Of a stretch of 62,788 nucleotides of DNA, positions 50,808 to 59,220 are shown in pieces; position 1 is the stretch's first letter, and every line of letters starts with the position of its first letter. Position numbers and translations under genes: made by a program. This DNA is from Oscillospiraceae bacterium (GTDB lineage Bacteria > Bacillota_A > Clostridia > Oscillospirales > Oscillospiraceae). The DNA lies in assembly GCA_017627975.1 (NCBI GenBank), contig JAGAFT010000042.1, forward strand, positions 1-62,788, written 5' to 3'. A model generated the notes under the pieces. It made no database searches and was not told the origin of the DNA. It saw only the letters and a program-made list of their open reading frames with translations.

Positions 50808-51840
50808 AAGCCTGAAGGTTTCCGTGATCATGCCCGCCTACAATTCCGAGAAATACATCGAGCGTTCTGTGAAAAGCGTTTTGAGTCAGACCCATGACAA
50901 TCTGGAGCTGATTGTGGTGGACGACGGTTCTACCGACCGCACGGCGTCCATTCTTCGCCGGCTTGGTGACGGGGATACGCGGCTTCGCTATATCCGTACC
51001 GAGAACCACGGTCCTGCCGAAGCACGAAACGCCGCTCTGAAGCTGGTCTGTGAAGACGCTGCCTTCGTCACCTTCATCGACGCAGACGATGAACTGCTTC
51101 CCGATGCGCTCACCTACGCGCTGGAGTCTGCCGACAGCGGTGCGGATCTGATTCTGATGGGCTTCTGCATCGTCGAGGCGGACGGCCGGGAGCGCGAGTA
51201 CAACGAGTTTGACTGTCTCGTCCGACCGCAGGATCTGAAGACGGCTTTCGCCCGCCTCTATAAGGCAAACCTTCTGAATCAGGTCTGGGCCAAGCTCTAT
51301 TCCACTTCCCTTCTGCGCGAAAACGAAATCCGCTTCAAGGACTATCTCTGGGGCGAGGATCGCCTTTTTGTCTTTGACTGTCTTGATCACTGCTCCATGA
51401 TCGCCGTACGAAGCGAGTGCAAGTACCGCTACATCATGCACAACGGCGAGAGCCTGATCTCCAAGTTCTATCCGAAGAAGTTCTCCGTCTGCATCGAAGC
51501 GGATATCCGGGCGCAGGAGCTCTGCGAAAAATTCGGGATTCCGGACGACGCCGACCTGCGTTACATGTTTGCCAAGTCCGTCTTCTCCTGCATCACGACG
51601 CTGTTCACCCCCTCCTGTACGCTCTCCGACGAGGGAAGAATGATTTACGTCAAGGAGATCCGCTCCAACCCGCGCGTCCAGAAGCGCTGCCGCGATACCT
51701 CCGGCGGTGTCCCGGTCAACACTCTCTGCCGGGTGCTTCGCAAAGGCAACCCCCGCCAGATCCTGAACACCTTCCATGCGGTCGCCCTTGTCGGTGAACA
51801 GGCCCCAGATCTCTTCATGAAACTCAAGCACCGGAAATAA
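50794..51840 (+). CDS. Family 2 glycosyltransferase
   Basis: The 348-residue protein has a GT-A fold: VSVIMPAYNSEKYIERSVKSV, VVDDGSTDRT (nucleotide-binding D-D), FIDADDELLPDAL (DXD motif) and LWGEDRLFVFDCL, the E-D catalytic-base region. No membrane segment is present. It probably adds a sugar to a cell-surface polymer or lipid carrier. GAGGAGG precedes the ATG inside the previous gene. Confidence 0.92.
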   Translation: MSENKSLKVSVIMPAYNSEKYIERSVKSVLSQTHDNLELIVVDDGSTDRTASILRRLGDGDTRLRYIRTENHGPAEARNAALKLVCEDAAFVTFIDADDELLPDALTYALESADSGADLILMGFCIVEADGREREYNEFDCLVRPQDLKTAFARLYKANLLNQVWAKLYSTSLLRENEIRFKDYLWGEDRLFVFDCLDHCSMIAVRSECKYRYIMHNGESLISKFYPKKFSVCIEADIRAQELCEKFGIPDDADLRYMFAKSVFSCITTLFTPSCTLSDEGRMIYVKEIRSNPRVQKRCRDTSGGVPVNTLCRVLRKGNPRQILNTFHAVALVGEQAPDLFMKLKHRK

Positions 51841-51855
51841 TTGATTCTGCAAGAT

Positions 51856-51889
51856 AAAACCCGCCTTTCGGCGGGTTTTGTTGATTTTT
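51856..51889. terminator. Terminator after the glycosyltransferase
   Basis: AAAACCCGCC-TTTC-GGCGGGTTTT, then TTGATTTTT. The reverse strand also serves the convergent serine hydrolase gene. Confidence 0.8.
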
Positions 51890-51905
51890 CCAGTATGATA
51901 ATCTC

Positions 51906-53708
51906 TTATTCCAGATTTCCGCTCAGGGCGGAGATAAGAGCCTTGGAGGGGACAATTTTCCATCCGTCCCCGGTGAGCGTAAGCTCCACCCGACATCCGA
52001 CGGTGCCGTAATAATTCTGCGGCTGTTCCAGAAGCTTCATCATCGCCCGGTCATAGGCCATCCCTGCCGCTGCAGGAACATAGTTCCCGGAGGCGTCATA
52101 GATGCTCTCCCGATCCATCGTCCTGGCAAGATCCAACAGCTGAACTCTCGTCTCCGTCTGCAGATCTTTCTGCATTTTTGAAAAATCCATCACCCGGAGC
52201 TGAATCTCCTGCCAGGCCCGGGTTTTCTCCACACTGCAGTTTCCGAGAAGCTGGTGTCCCCAGCTTTGCTGCAGAGCATTTCGCACCGCTGCGTGCACAT
52301 CATCTGCGGCCTCGTTCAGGAGTCCGGACTGTGCGCCGTAAGCCAGGCAGGCATCCGCTGCCGCCGCATCTCCGCTCTCCAGTGCACGGAAGAATCGATC
52401 CACCGTGACAGGCGCCTCCTCTTCGGAGGCCGAGACAAAGCTTATCCCGCTCATTCCCGGGAAGCACAGAATCATCGCCCCTGCCGTCAGAAGCACCGCG
52501 GCGATTCCGTACCAGAGATTCAGCCTGCTGCTCCTGTGCCGTATGGAGAACCAGATGAGGCAGGCAAGGACACCGGCCGCAATCAGGCCCAGGGAGAGAA
52601 TCGGGCCCAGTGTAAGTTCATGGACCCAGGTGTCTTCTGTTCTGGCCGCGGAAGGATTCTCCGCGCCTGTTTTGACCGTTTCTGTCCGCTGCGCGCTCTC
52701 CTGCTTATCCGTCGCAGCTTCGGCCGCAAGTCTGTCCTGCTCTGCCGCGAGGGCGGCGGCCTGCTCTTCCTCTCTGACCCGTTCCATACGTTCCGTGTAC
52801 TTTTCCTGCGCATAGTCGCACATCAGCGTGCAGAAGTCCGTGAGCACGCCGTAGGCGTTCTCCGTTCCCGTCGTGAAGAGGACAATGGCAATCGGGTCTT
52901 CCGTAAAGCACAGGGCGCAGTCGTTCAGATAGAGGATCGGGTCCTCCGCATACCAGCCGTATTTATGGGCAATGTTAAAGCGCCGCTCCCTGAGTTTGAA
53001 ATACTTCTCCGGCTCCGCGCGCTGCATGGTCTCAATCAGGCGGTCATAGCGCTCTCCCCCGTTATAAAGCTGCCGCAGGCAGGTAATCATCTGCCGCGGA
53101 GTGAAGAAGTTGTTTTCATAGTATTTGTCGTCGACATTGTCGGGGTCTTCGCCCATGATCGGCGCAATCAGAATCCGGTAGCGATGGTACAGGGTGGACG
53201 CGGGGTTTGTCTCGATTGTGGCCCCGGCGTAGTCCCAAAGCAGCTTGGCATATTCGTTGTTGGAGTCGATGATGGTGCCTTCCAGGAGCTGGGAATACCG
53301 ATACCCGCCGATGGACTCATCGAGTGTGATCTTCCCCTCGGCGATCCAGTTCAGAAACAGCATGTTCAGCGGCACCTTGTACATACTGCCGCTCACACGG
53401 TACTGATCCCCGTTATAGTAGTGCTCCTCCCCTGTCGCAAGGTTGTAATACCCCGCCGCGATGGTATCGGGGTTTGCGTCGTGTTCCTGCAGCATCAGCA
53501 GCAGCCTGGTCTCCCAGTCAGCCTGTCCGGGACTGTTCTCTGCAGTGGAGCCGCCTTCCCCAACCGTCATTTCATCCCCGATGCCTGCCGCCTGCGGATC
53601 CTGCAGCGTGCTTTCTTCCGCCCATCCCGTCGGGAGCAGAGAAAGCAGAAGGAACAGGCTCAGAAGCAGAGAAACCAGGCTGAATTGTCGTTTATTTCGT
53701 ACTGTCAT
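51906..53708 (-). CDS. Secreted/membrane serine hydrolase, beta-lactamase fold, with membrane domain and C-terminal extension
   Basis: The 600-residue protein starts with a signal sequence (FSLVSLLLSLFLLLSLLPTGWA). Residues ~65-300 are a beta-lactamase/transpeptidase-like domain with SMYK (S108, K111), S-N-N (149-151) and HKYG in place of KTG. A coiled coil (~305-340), two membrane helices (LGPILSLGLIAAGVLACLIW, LWYGIAAVLLTAGAMILCF) and a ~180-residue domain of NTF2-like character follow. It is possibly a cell-wall carboxypeptidase or a sensor. The extension is unusual for the family. Confidence 0.82.
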   Translation of the reverse strand: MTVRNKRQFSLVSLLLSLFLLLSLLPTGWAEESTLQDPQAAGIGDEMTVGEGGSTAENSPGQADWETRLLLMLQEHDANPDTIAAGYYNLATGEEHYYNGDQYRVSGSMYKVPLNMLFLNWIAEGKITLDESIGGYRYSQLLEGTIIDSNNEYAKLLWDYAGATIETNPASTLYHRYRILIAPIMGEDPDNVDDKYYENNFFTPRQMITCLRQLYNGGERYDRLIETMQRAEPEKYFKLRERRFNIAHKYGWYAEDPILYLNDCALCFTEDPIAIVLFTTGTENAYGVLTDFCTLMCDYAQEKYTERMERVREEEQAAALAAEQDRLAAEAATDKQESAQRTETVKTGAENPSAARTEDTWVHELTLGPILSLGLIAAGVLACLIWFSIRHRSSRLNLWYGIAAVLLTAGAMILCFPGMSGISFVSASEEEAPVTVDRFFRALESGDAAAADACLAYGAQSGLLNEAADDVHAAVRNALQQSWGHQLLGNCSVEKTRAWQEIQLRVMDFSKMQKDLQTETRVQLLDLARTMDRESIYDASGNYVPAAAGMAYDRAMMKLLEQPQNYYGTVGCRVELTLTGDGWKIVPSKALISALSGNLE

Positions 53709-53794
53709 GGAAAGATCTTCTCCGGATACGCTTTATCATAAAATTCTGGTTTTTATTCTACCATTCCCTGTGAGAATTGCAAGGGAAATCTTTG

Positions 53795-53828
53795 CTCTCC
53801 TCTTCTCTCTACTCAGAGGAGAGTCCGT
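53795..53828 (+). terminator. Hairpin between divergent genes
   Basis: CTCTCCTCT-TCTCTCTACTC-AGAGGAGAG, then TCCGTTTTT. It could stop read-through or attenuate degV expression. Confidence 0.4.
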
Positions 53829-53947
53829 TTTTCCAGGTGTTCTACCCAAAGTAGACGGCCAATTCTCGAGCATTTTTGAAGGTTCGCTTGCCTTTTTGCC
53901 CATTTTGTATTATGCTGTTTCCAGCACCATGAAAAGGAGCGCTGAAA

Positions 53948-54832
53948 ATGTCTTTTGTTGTCATGACCGATACGTCCGGCAATCTGCCGCGGCAGTACGT
54001 GCTGGACTATTCTCTGGAAATCATCCCGTTTTCCTATTTCATCGACGGGAAGGAATATAATGCTGTAAAGGACCCCGACTTCGACGCCGAGGATTATTAC
54101 GCAAAGATCAAGAAGGGCATGAATGTCACCACTTCCCAGATCCCTCCGCAGCAGTATGCCGACTTCTTTGAGCCCCCGCTTCGGGAGGGGAAGGACGTCA
54201 TTTTCATCTGCATGTCCTCGGGCATCAGCGGTTCCTGTAATTCCGCCAAAATTGCGGCGCGAATGATGATGGAGGCCTATCCCGGCCGGATCGTGGAAGT
54301 GATTGACACCCGCGGCGCCTCCCTCGGCGAAGGTATTATCGCGCTCTATGCCGACCGGCTGCGCAAACTCGGACGCAGCACCGCTGAGGCGATTGCCGAG
54401 CTCTACGACCATGTCGAACGGATGTTCAATGTTTTCACGGTGGACGATCTGATGCACCTTCGCCGCGGCGGCCGTCTCTCCAACCTCTCCGCCGTGGTCG
54501 GAACGGTTCTCCAGATCAAGCCCCTCCTCAAGGGGAACGAAGAAGGGAAAATCGTGGCCTTCAGCAAGGTCCGAGGCAGAAAGCGTTCCATTGAGACTTT
54601 GGCGGAGTACTATGACAAACTCGTCGTTGAGCCTGAGAAGCAGATCGTCGGCATCGCCCAGGCAGCCTGCCGCGAAGATGCTGCCCACCTCGCCTCCCTT
54701 CTCCGGAAGAATCACCCGCCGAAAGAGATTCTCACCGTTGAGTATGAGCCGGTCACAGGGTCCCATGTCGGCCCCGGCGCGCTGGCGCTGTTCTTTGAGA
54801 GCCGTGCAGGCGTCCGCTCTTTCAACGGCTGA
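53948..54832 (+). CDS. DegV-family fatty-acid-binding protein
   Basis: The 294-residue protein matches the DegV/FakB fold: VMTDTSGNLP at the start, VTTSQIPPQQY, FICMSSGISGSCNSAKIA (fatty-acid carboxylate site), IDTRGASLGEG, and DLMHLRRGGRLSN. FakB proteins present fatty acids to the kinase FakA for phospholipid synthesis; no fakA is nearby. AAGGAGCGCTGAAA precedes the ATG. Confidence 0.93.
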   Translation: MSFVVMTDTSGNLPRQYVLDYSLEIIPFSYFIDGKEYNAVKDPDFDAEDYYAKIKKGMNVTTSQIPPQQYADFFEPPLREGKDVIFICMSSGISGSCNSAKIAARMMMEAYPGRIVEVIDTRGASLGEGIIALYADRLRKLGRSTAEAIAELYDHVERMFNVFTVDDLMHLRRGGRLSNLSAVVGTVLQIKPLLKGNEEGKIVAFSKVRGRKRSIETLAEYYDKLVVEPEKQIVGIAQAACREDAAHLASLLRKNHPPKEILTVEYEPVTGSHVGPGALALFFESRAGVRSFNG

Positions 54833-54878
54833 TCTTCTGCGCCGTATCTGACTCTCCCTGACATTCCGCAGAACAAAC

Positions 54879-54926
54879 GACAGGAGCTTTTCCCGAAAGC
54901 ATCGGGGAAGGCTCCTGTCGATTTTA
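54879..54926. terminator. Terminator between degV and the AEC transporter
   Basis: CGACAGGAGC (54879-) pairs with GCTCCTGTCG (54911-54920), with an inner TTCCCGA/TCGGGGAA stem; ATTTTA follows. Confidence 0.7.
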
Positions 54927-54966
54927 TGGCACTGTCTTTCGGTACGTTTTTTGGAAAATCCCGTTT

Positions 54967-55908
54967 TCAAAACACCCCTAGGGTCTTGAAAACCAGAATC
55001 CACAGGAAGAAGCTCAGGATACTCACCGCAGAGGTTGTTACGACGATGTCCCCCGCCAGTTCCGCATCTCCGCAGTCCATCTGCTGAACCATGGTGAAGG
55101 AATTGACCGCTGTCGGCGAAGCAAAAATCCCGATCAGTCCGACAAAATCCCCGCCCCGGATTCCCAGCATAGCGGCCGTCCCCAGCAGGACCGCCGGTGT
55201 CACGAATAGCTTGACCGCTGTAACGGCAGCAAGCGGTCTGACATACCGCCCCAAGCCGTCAAAGCGAAAAAATGCCCCAAGCAGGAAAAGCTGAAGCGGG
55301 CTCGCGATCACGGAAAGGCTCGAGACCGTCTGTTCCAGGAGCCCCGGCAAACGAAGGCCCAACAGCTGGCACAGAATTCCAAGCAGGGAGCTGACGATCA
55401 GCGGGTTTTTGGCCACCTCCAGAAGGACCTTTCGGACGTTGACCGTCCCGCCCCGGAAGCGTTCCAGTACGTAAACGGAGAGGAAGTTGAACAGCGGCAC
55501 CACCACCGCGATTAAAACCGTCACGGCCCCCAGCTGGTCCGCGCCAACCAGAGCCAGCGCAATCGGGATTCCCATGATCACGAAATTGCTTCGGAAAATT
55601 CCCTGCGCGATCACACCCTTCCAGTCCTCCCGCGGGACCAGATGCTTTACCGCGACATACGCCGCCGTGAACACCAGCAGCACGCCGCAGACAGCATAGA
55701 CGATCAGTCCCGGCTTGACGGCCGCGCTGAGATCCGAGCAGTAGATATTATAAAACAGCAGGCATGGGAGGAAAATCCGAAATGCAACCTTGTTGAAGCG
55801 CGGAACATCCTCTCTCGTCAGCACACCGGCCTTCTGCGACAGGAAGCCCGCCGCCAGCAGCAGAAACATCGGCAGAACCGCATTGGCCGAAAGCATGAAG
55901 TTTTCCAA
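54967..55908 (-). CDS. Auxin-efflux-carrier (AEC) family transporter
   Basis: The 313-residue protein has ten hydrophobic segments in two halves, with GIFRSNFVIMGIPIAL and GIFASPTAVNSFTMVQQM, which are AEC signatures. Bacterial members carry malate, malonate or other small anions; the substrate here is unknown. A TTG start (55908) follows GAGGGG by six bases; ATG 55896 is an alternative. Confidence 0.88.
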   Translation of the reverse strand: MENFMLSANAVLPMFLLLAAGFLSQKAGVLTREDVPRFNKVAFRIFLPCLLFYNIYCSDLSAAVKPGLIVYAVCGVLLVFTAAYVAVKHLVPREDWKGVIAQGIFRSNFVIMGIPIALALVGADQLGAVTVLIAVVVPLFNFLSVYVLERFRGGTVNVRKVLLEVAKNPLIVSSLLGILCQLLGLRLPGLLEQTVSSLSVIASPLQLFLLGAFFRFDGLGRYVRPLAAVTAVKLFVTPAVLLGTAAMLGIRGGDFVGLIGIFASPTAVNSFTMVQQMDCGDAELAGDIVVTTSAVSILSFFLWILVFKTLGVF

Positions 55909-56007
55909 CCGGCACCCCTCCGCATGAGGAAAATGATAGCTCAGTATATCACAGTGTTCTCTGCTTGAACAGTTTTTTCTTCCTTTGCTTCCGACGTTCC
56001 GATCCTA

Positions 56008-57897
56008 TCAGAGCTTCTTCACACGCAGTGCGCGGATTGCGTTGAGCACCGCAATCACCATCACGCCGACGTCCGCGAAAATCGCCGCCCACATGTTGGC
56101 GATGCCCAGCGCCCCCAGGATCAGGCACGCGAACTTGACAGTCAGGGCAAACACGATGTTTTCATAGACAATGCGGATGCATTTGCGGGAAATCCGGATC
56201 CCCTTGGCAATTTTCATCGGGTCGTCGTCCATCAGAACGATGTCTGCCGCTTCGATGGCGGCATCCGAGCCCATCGCGCCCATGGCGATGCCGATATCCG
56301 CCCGGGACAGCACCGGTGCGTCGTTGATACCGTCCCCGACAAAGGCAAGCTTCTCTCGCCCGCTGCTGCTTTCCTGCAGCAGCTTCTCCACCAGGCTGAC
56401 CTTGTCCCCCGGAAGCAGCTGAGCATGGTATTCGTCGATACCGAGGTCTTTTGCCACATGGGCGGCGACCTTCTCTCCGTCCCCGGTCAGCATCACAAGC
56501 CGTCGGATCCCCGCATCTCGCAGTGCGCGGATCGCCTCTTTCACATTCGGCTTTTCCAGATCCGAGATCACAATATGCCCCGCATAGGCGCCGTCCACGG
56601 CCATATGGATGATGGTTCCGACGCTGCGGCATTCCTGATAGTCCAGCCCTAAACGGCGCATCAGCTTGTCGTTTCCGGCGGCAACTCTGTGCCCGTCTAC
56701 CGTTCCAACCACACCTTCCCCGCCGATTTCTTCGATGTCGGTGACACGGCTGCGGTCGGTTTTCTTTCCGTACGCCCGCTGCAGGCTCTTGCTGATCGGG
56801 TGCGAGGACGCACACTCCACCAGTGCCGCAAGCTCCAGGAGCCGCTCGTCCTCCATCGGGCTGTGATGGATGCCGCTGACTTCAAACACGCCCTGTGTCA
56901 GCGTCCCTGTCTTGTCGAACACCACCGTCTTCACCCGTGAGAGCGTCTCCAGGTAATTGGAGCCTTTGATCAGAATTCCCTCATGACTCGCCCCGCCGAT
57001 TCCTGCAAAGAAGCTCAGGGGAATGCTGATCACCAGCGCGCAGGGGCAGCTGATGACCAGGAAAGTCAAGGCCCGATACAGCCAGACGTTCCACTCCGCA
57101 GGCAGGCCGAGAATCACGCCCCGCACCAGCGGCGGCAGAATCGCCAAGGCAAGCGCACTGTACACCACCGCCGGGGTGTAGACTCTTGCGAAGCGGGAGA
57201 TGAACTCCTCCGACCGTGACTTCCGCGAGCTGGCATTTTCCACCAGTTCCAGAATCTTCGACACGGTGGATTCTCCGAATTCCTTTGTGGTCCGCACCTT
57301 CAGCAGGCCGCTCAGGTTGATGCAGCCGCTGATGATCTCGTCGCCTTCCTGGCACTCTCTCGGGGCGCTCTCTCCGGTCAGGGCGCTGGTATTCAGCGTT
57401 GAGCTCCCCTCCACGATCACGCCGTCAATGGGGACCTTCTCTCCGGGCTGGACGACGATCACGGTACCGATCTCCACCTCGTCCGGGTCCACCTGCGTGA
57501 GCACACCGTCCGCTTCGACATTGGCATAATCCGGGCGGATGTCCATCAGCTCCGCAATGTTCCGGCGGCTCTTCCCCACGGCATAGCTCTGGAAGAACTC
57601 CCCGATCTGGTAGAAGAGCATGACGGCTACCGCTTCGTTGTAATCTCCGCTCTTCTCGTACAGAGCCAGGCCGATCGCCCCCAGCGTGGCCACGGCCATA
57701 AGGAAGCACTCGTCAAACGGCCTTCTGTTCAGAATTCCCCTCCAGGCCTTACGCAGGATATCATAGCCGATCACCAGATAGCACACGAGATAGAGGCAGG
57801 CCGAGACCGCTTTCGGCAGCTTCAGCACATTCAGCAGGATCATCAGCGCGGCGGCACTGAGGATCCTGATCAGCATTTTCTTCTGTTTCTTTGACAT
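56008..57897 (-). CDS. Heavy-metal P-type ATPase (Zn/Cd/Pb type)
   Basis: The 629-residue P1B ATPase has no N-terminal metal-binding domain; the separate small protein upstream supplies one. TGES (SALTGESAP), CPC in ISCPCALVI, phosphorylation site FDKTGTLTQG, HP in SSHPISKSL, LTGDGE and GDGINDAP are all intact. CPC plus the ArsR-type regulator favours Zn, Cd or Pb export. ATG 57897 was preferred to an upstream TTG at 57942. Confidence 0.92.
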   Translation of the reverse strand: MSKKQKKMLIRILSAAALMILLNVLKLPKAVSACLYLVCYLVIGYDILRKAWRGILNRRPFDECFLMAVATLGAIGLALYEKSGDYNEAVAVMLFYQIGEFFQSYAVGKSRRNIAELMDIRPDYANVEADGVLTQVDPDEVEIGTVIVVQPGEKVPIDGVIVEGSSTLNTSALTGESAPRECQEGDEIISGCINLSGLLKVRTTKEFGESTVSKILELVENASSRKSRSEEFISRFARVYTPAVVYSALALAILPPLVRGVILGLPAEWNVWLYRALTFLVISCPCALVISIPLSFFAGIGGASHEGILIKGSNYLETLSRVKTVVFDKTGTLTQGVFEVSGIHHSPMEDERLLELAALVECASSHPISKSLQRAYGKKTDRSRVTDIEEIGGEGVVGTVDGHRVAAGNDKLMRRLGLDYQECRSVGTIIHMAVDGAYAGHIVISDLEKPNVKEAIRALRDAGIRRLVMLTGDGEKVAAHVAKDLGIDEYHAQLLPGDKVSLVEKLLQESSSGREKLAFVGDGINDAPVLSRADIGIAMGAMGSDAAIEAADIVLMDDDPMKIAKGIRISRKCIRIVYENIVFALTVKFACLILGALGIANMWAAIFADVGVMVIAVLNAIRALRVKKL

Positions 57898-57944
57898 GTC
57901 CGTATTCCGTCCGTTTCTCTTTCTTTTGTTCGCGCAAAGCAAAA

Positions 57945-57968
57945 CGCCCTGATCCGAAGGACAGGGCG
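57945..57968 (-). terminator. Hairpin between the metal chaperone and ATPase genes
   Basis: CGCCCTG pairs with CAGGGCG around a 10-base loop, with a short T-run. It may lower ATPase expression relative to the chaperone. Confidence 0.4.
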
Positions 57969-57980
57969 TAACATTAAAGC

Positions 57981-58199
57981 TTAAAGTTCGATCTCGCAGT
58001 CGGGCTCCACCTTCCGGCAGGCCTTCAGGACTTCCTTCATCACCGTTTTCGGATCCGCCCCTTCTTCAAATTCCACGATCATCTTCTGTGTCATAAAGTT
58101 CACAACGGCCGTTGCCACCCCGGGAACCTTCCGGGTCGTCTCCTCCATGAGATTCGCACAGTTGGCGCAGTCCACTTCGATTTTGTAAGTCTTTTTCAT
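57981..58199 (-). CDS. Heavy-metal-associated domain protein
   Basis: The 72-residue ferredoxin-like HMA domain has the CxxC metal site in DCANCANLM (residues ~9-17) and VEFEEGADPKTVMKEVLKAC. It is transcribed first, ahead of the ATPase, and probably delivers metal to it. GGAGGG precedes ATG 58199. An upstream in-frame extension crosses the operator region and was rejected. Confidence 0.92.
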   Translation of the reverse strand: MKKTYKIEVDCANCANLMEETTRKVPGVATAVVNFMTQKMIVEFEEGADPKTVMKEVLKACRKVEPDCEIEL

Positions 58200-58225
58200 T
58201 GCAGGGCCCTCCGTCTCAATCCATT

Positions 58226-58253
58226 CAACAATTAAGCACTTGTTTATTTGTTG
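58226..58253. promoter_or_regulatory. ArsR-type operator
   Basis: CAACAATTAA-GCACTTGT-TTATTTGTTG is a 9/10 dyad between the divergent metal genes, just past the HMA start site. It is the likely target of the regulator at 58357. Confidence 0.65.
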
Positions 58254-58260
58254 TGTCTGA

Positions 58261-58289
58261 AGTATACTGATTCGGGTCCGAAAAATCAA
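58261..58289 (-). promoter_or_regulatory. Metal resistance operon promoter
   Basis: TTGATT (58284-58289), a 17-bp spacer and TATACT (58261-58266) on the minus strand. Confidence 0.7.
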
Positions 58290-58356
58290 GCGTTCACGCC
58301 CACTCTCTTCCAATCGGGAGAAAAATGCTGCCAAACGGACCAAAGGGGGTTTTTTC

Positions 58357-59076
58357 ATGCCTGAATCTGTCCTGCCGCACCATCACACCGACCACCGGGA
58401 CAGCCTGTTTCTGCAGCAGGCACTCAGCAGTACCAGGGAATTCGGCGTGGTCGCCGAGCTCTTTGATGAACTCAGCGATCCGACCCGTCTGCGTATCTTC
58501 TGGATGCTCTGCCACTGTGAAGAATGTGTCATCAACATCGCCGCCATGATGGACATGTCCAGTCCCGCGGTTTCGCATCATCTCCGTTCCCTGCGCGATA
58601 CCGGTCTCATCGAGAGCCGCCGTGAGGGCAGAGAAGTTTTCTATCGGGCCGGGGACGGCGAGGTGGTTCAGCTGCTGCATCATATGATTGAGCAGACCAT
58701 GAGCATCACCTGTCCGGAGGAGGCCGTCCTCCTGTCCGACTGCCGTGCCGATCAGGTCGATCTCATCCATGAGGTCCACGAATATCTGCTGCAGCATCTT
58801 GACGAAAAGATCACCATAGAAACCCTGTCCCGGCAGTTTCACATGAACCCCACTACCCTCAAGTCCGTCTTCAAATCCGTGTACGGCAATTCTCTTGCTT
58901 CGCATATCAAAGAACACCGGATGGAGCGTGCAGCGGAGCTTCTTACCGGTACCGGTCTCACCATTGCCGAGATCGCCACCCAGGTCGGCTATGACAGCCA
59001 GAGCAAGTTCTCCGCCGCCTTCAAGAGCCGGTATGGGCTTGTTCCAAAGGAGTATCGCAGGCCACAGCGATTTTGA
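58357..59076 (+). CDS. ArsR-AraC fusion metal-responsive regulator
   Basis: The 239-residue protein has residues ~30-110 as an ArsR winged helix (ELFDELSDPTRLRIFWMLCHCEECVINIAAMMDMSSPAVSHHLRSL), with three cysteines, C-H-C-E-E-C, at the usual ArsR/CadC metal-binding helix. Residues ~140-239 are an AraC double HTH ending GYDSQSKFSAAFKSRYGLVPKEYRR. Divergent to the HMA-ATPase operon, it likely senses Cd, Zn or Pb, with de-repression through the ArsR half. AAAGGGGG precedes the ATG. Confidence 0.9.
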   Translation: MPESVLPHHHTDHRDSLFLQQALSSTREFGVVAELFDELSDPTRLRIFWMLCHCEECVINIAAMMDMSSPAVSHHLRSLRDTGLIESRREGREVFYRAGDGEVVQLLHHMIEQTMSITCPEEAVLLSDCRADQVDLIHEVHEYLLQHLDEKITIETLSRQFHMNPTTLKSVFKSVYGNSLASHIKEHRMERAAELLTGTGLTIAEIATQVGYDSQSKFSAAFKSRYGLVPKEYRRPQRF

Positions 59077-59154
59077 CCAGAAGCCCTGCACAAAATGGAC
59101 GTTTTTTTAACGAAATTTCGGCGTTCTGACCACAAGATCTTGACACCTCTTTCA

Positions 59155-59184
59155 TTGACGGAGAGACAGGAATTGTGGTATATT
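59155..59184 (+). promoter_or_regulatory. pckA promoter
   Basis: TTGACG, an 18-bp spacer and TATATT, about 37 bases before the pckA ATG. Confidence 0.6.
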
Positions 59185-59220
59185 ATTGTCAAATCTTTTT
59201 TAGGAGGTTGTATTAATTCT

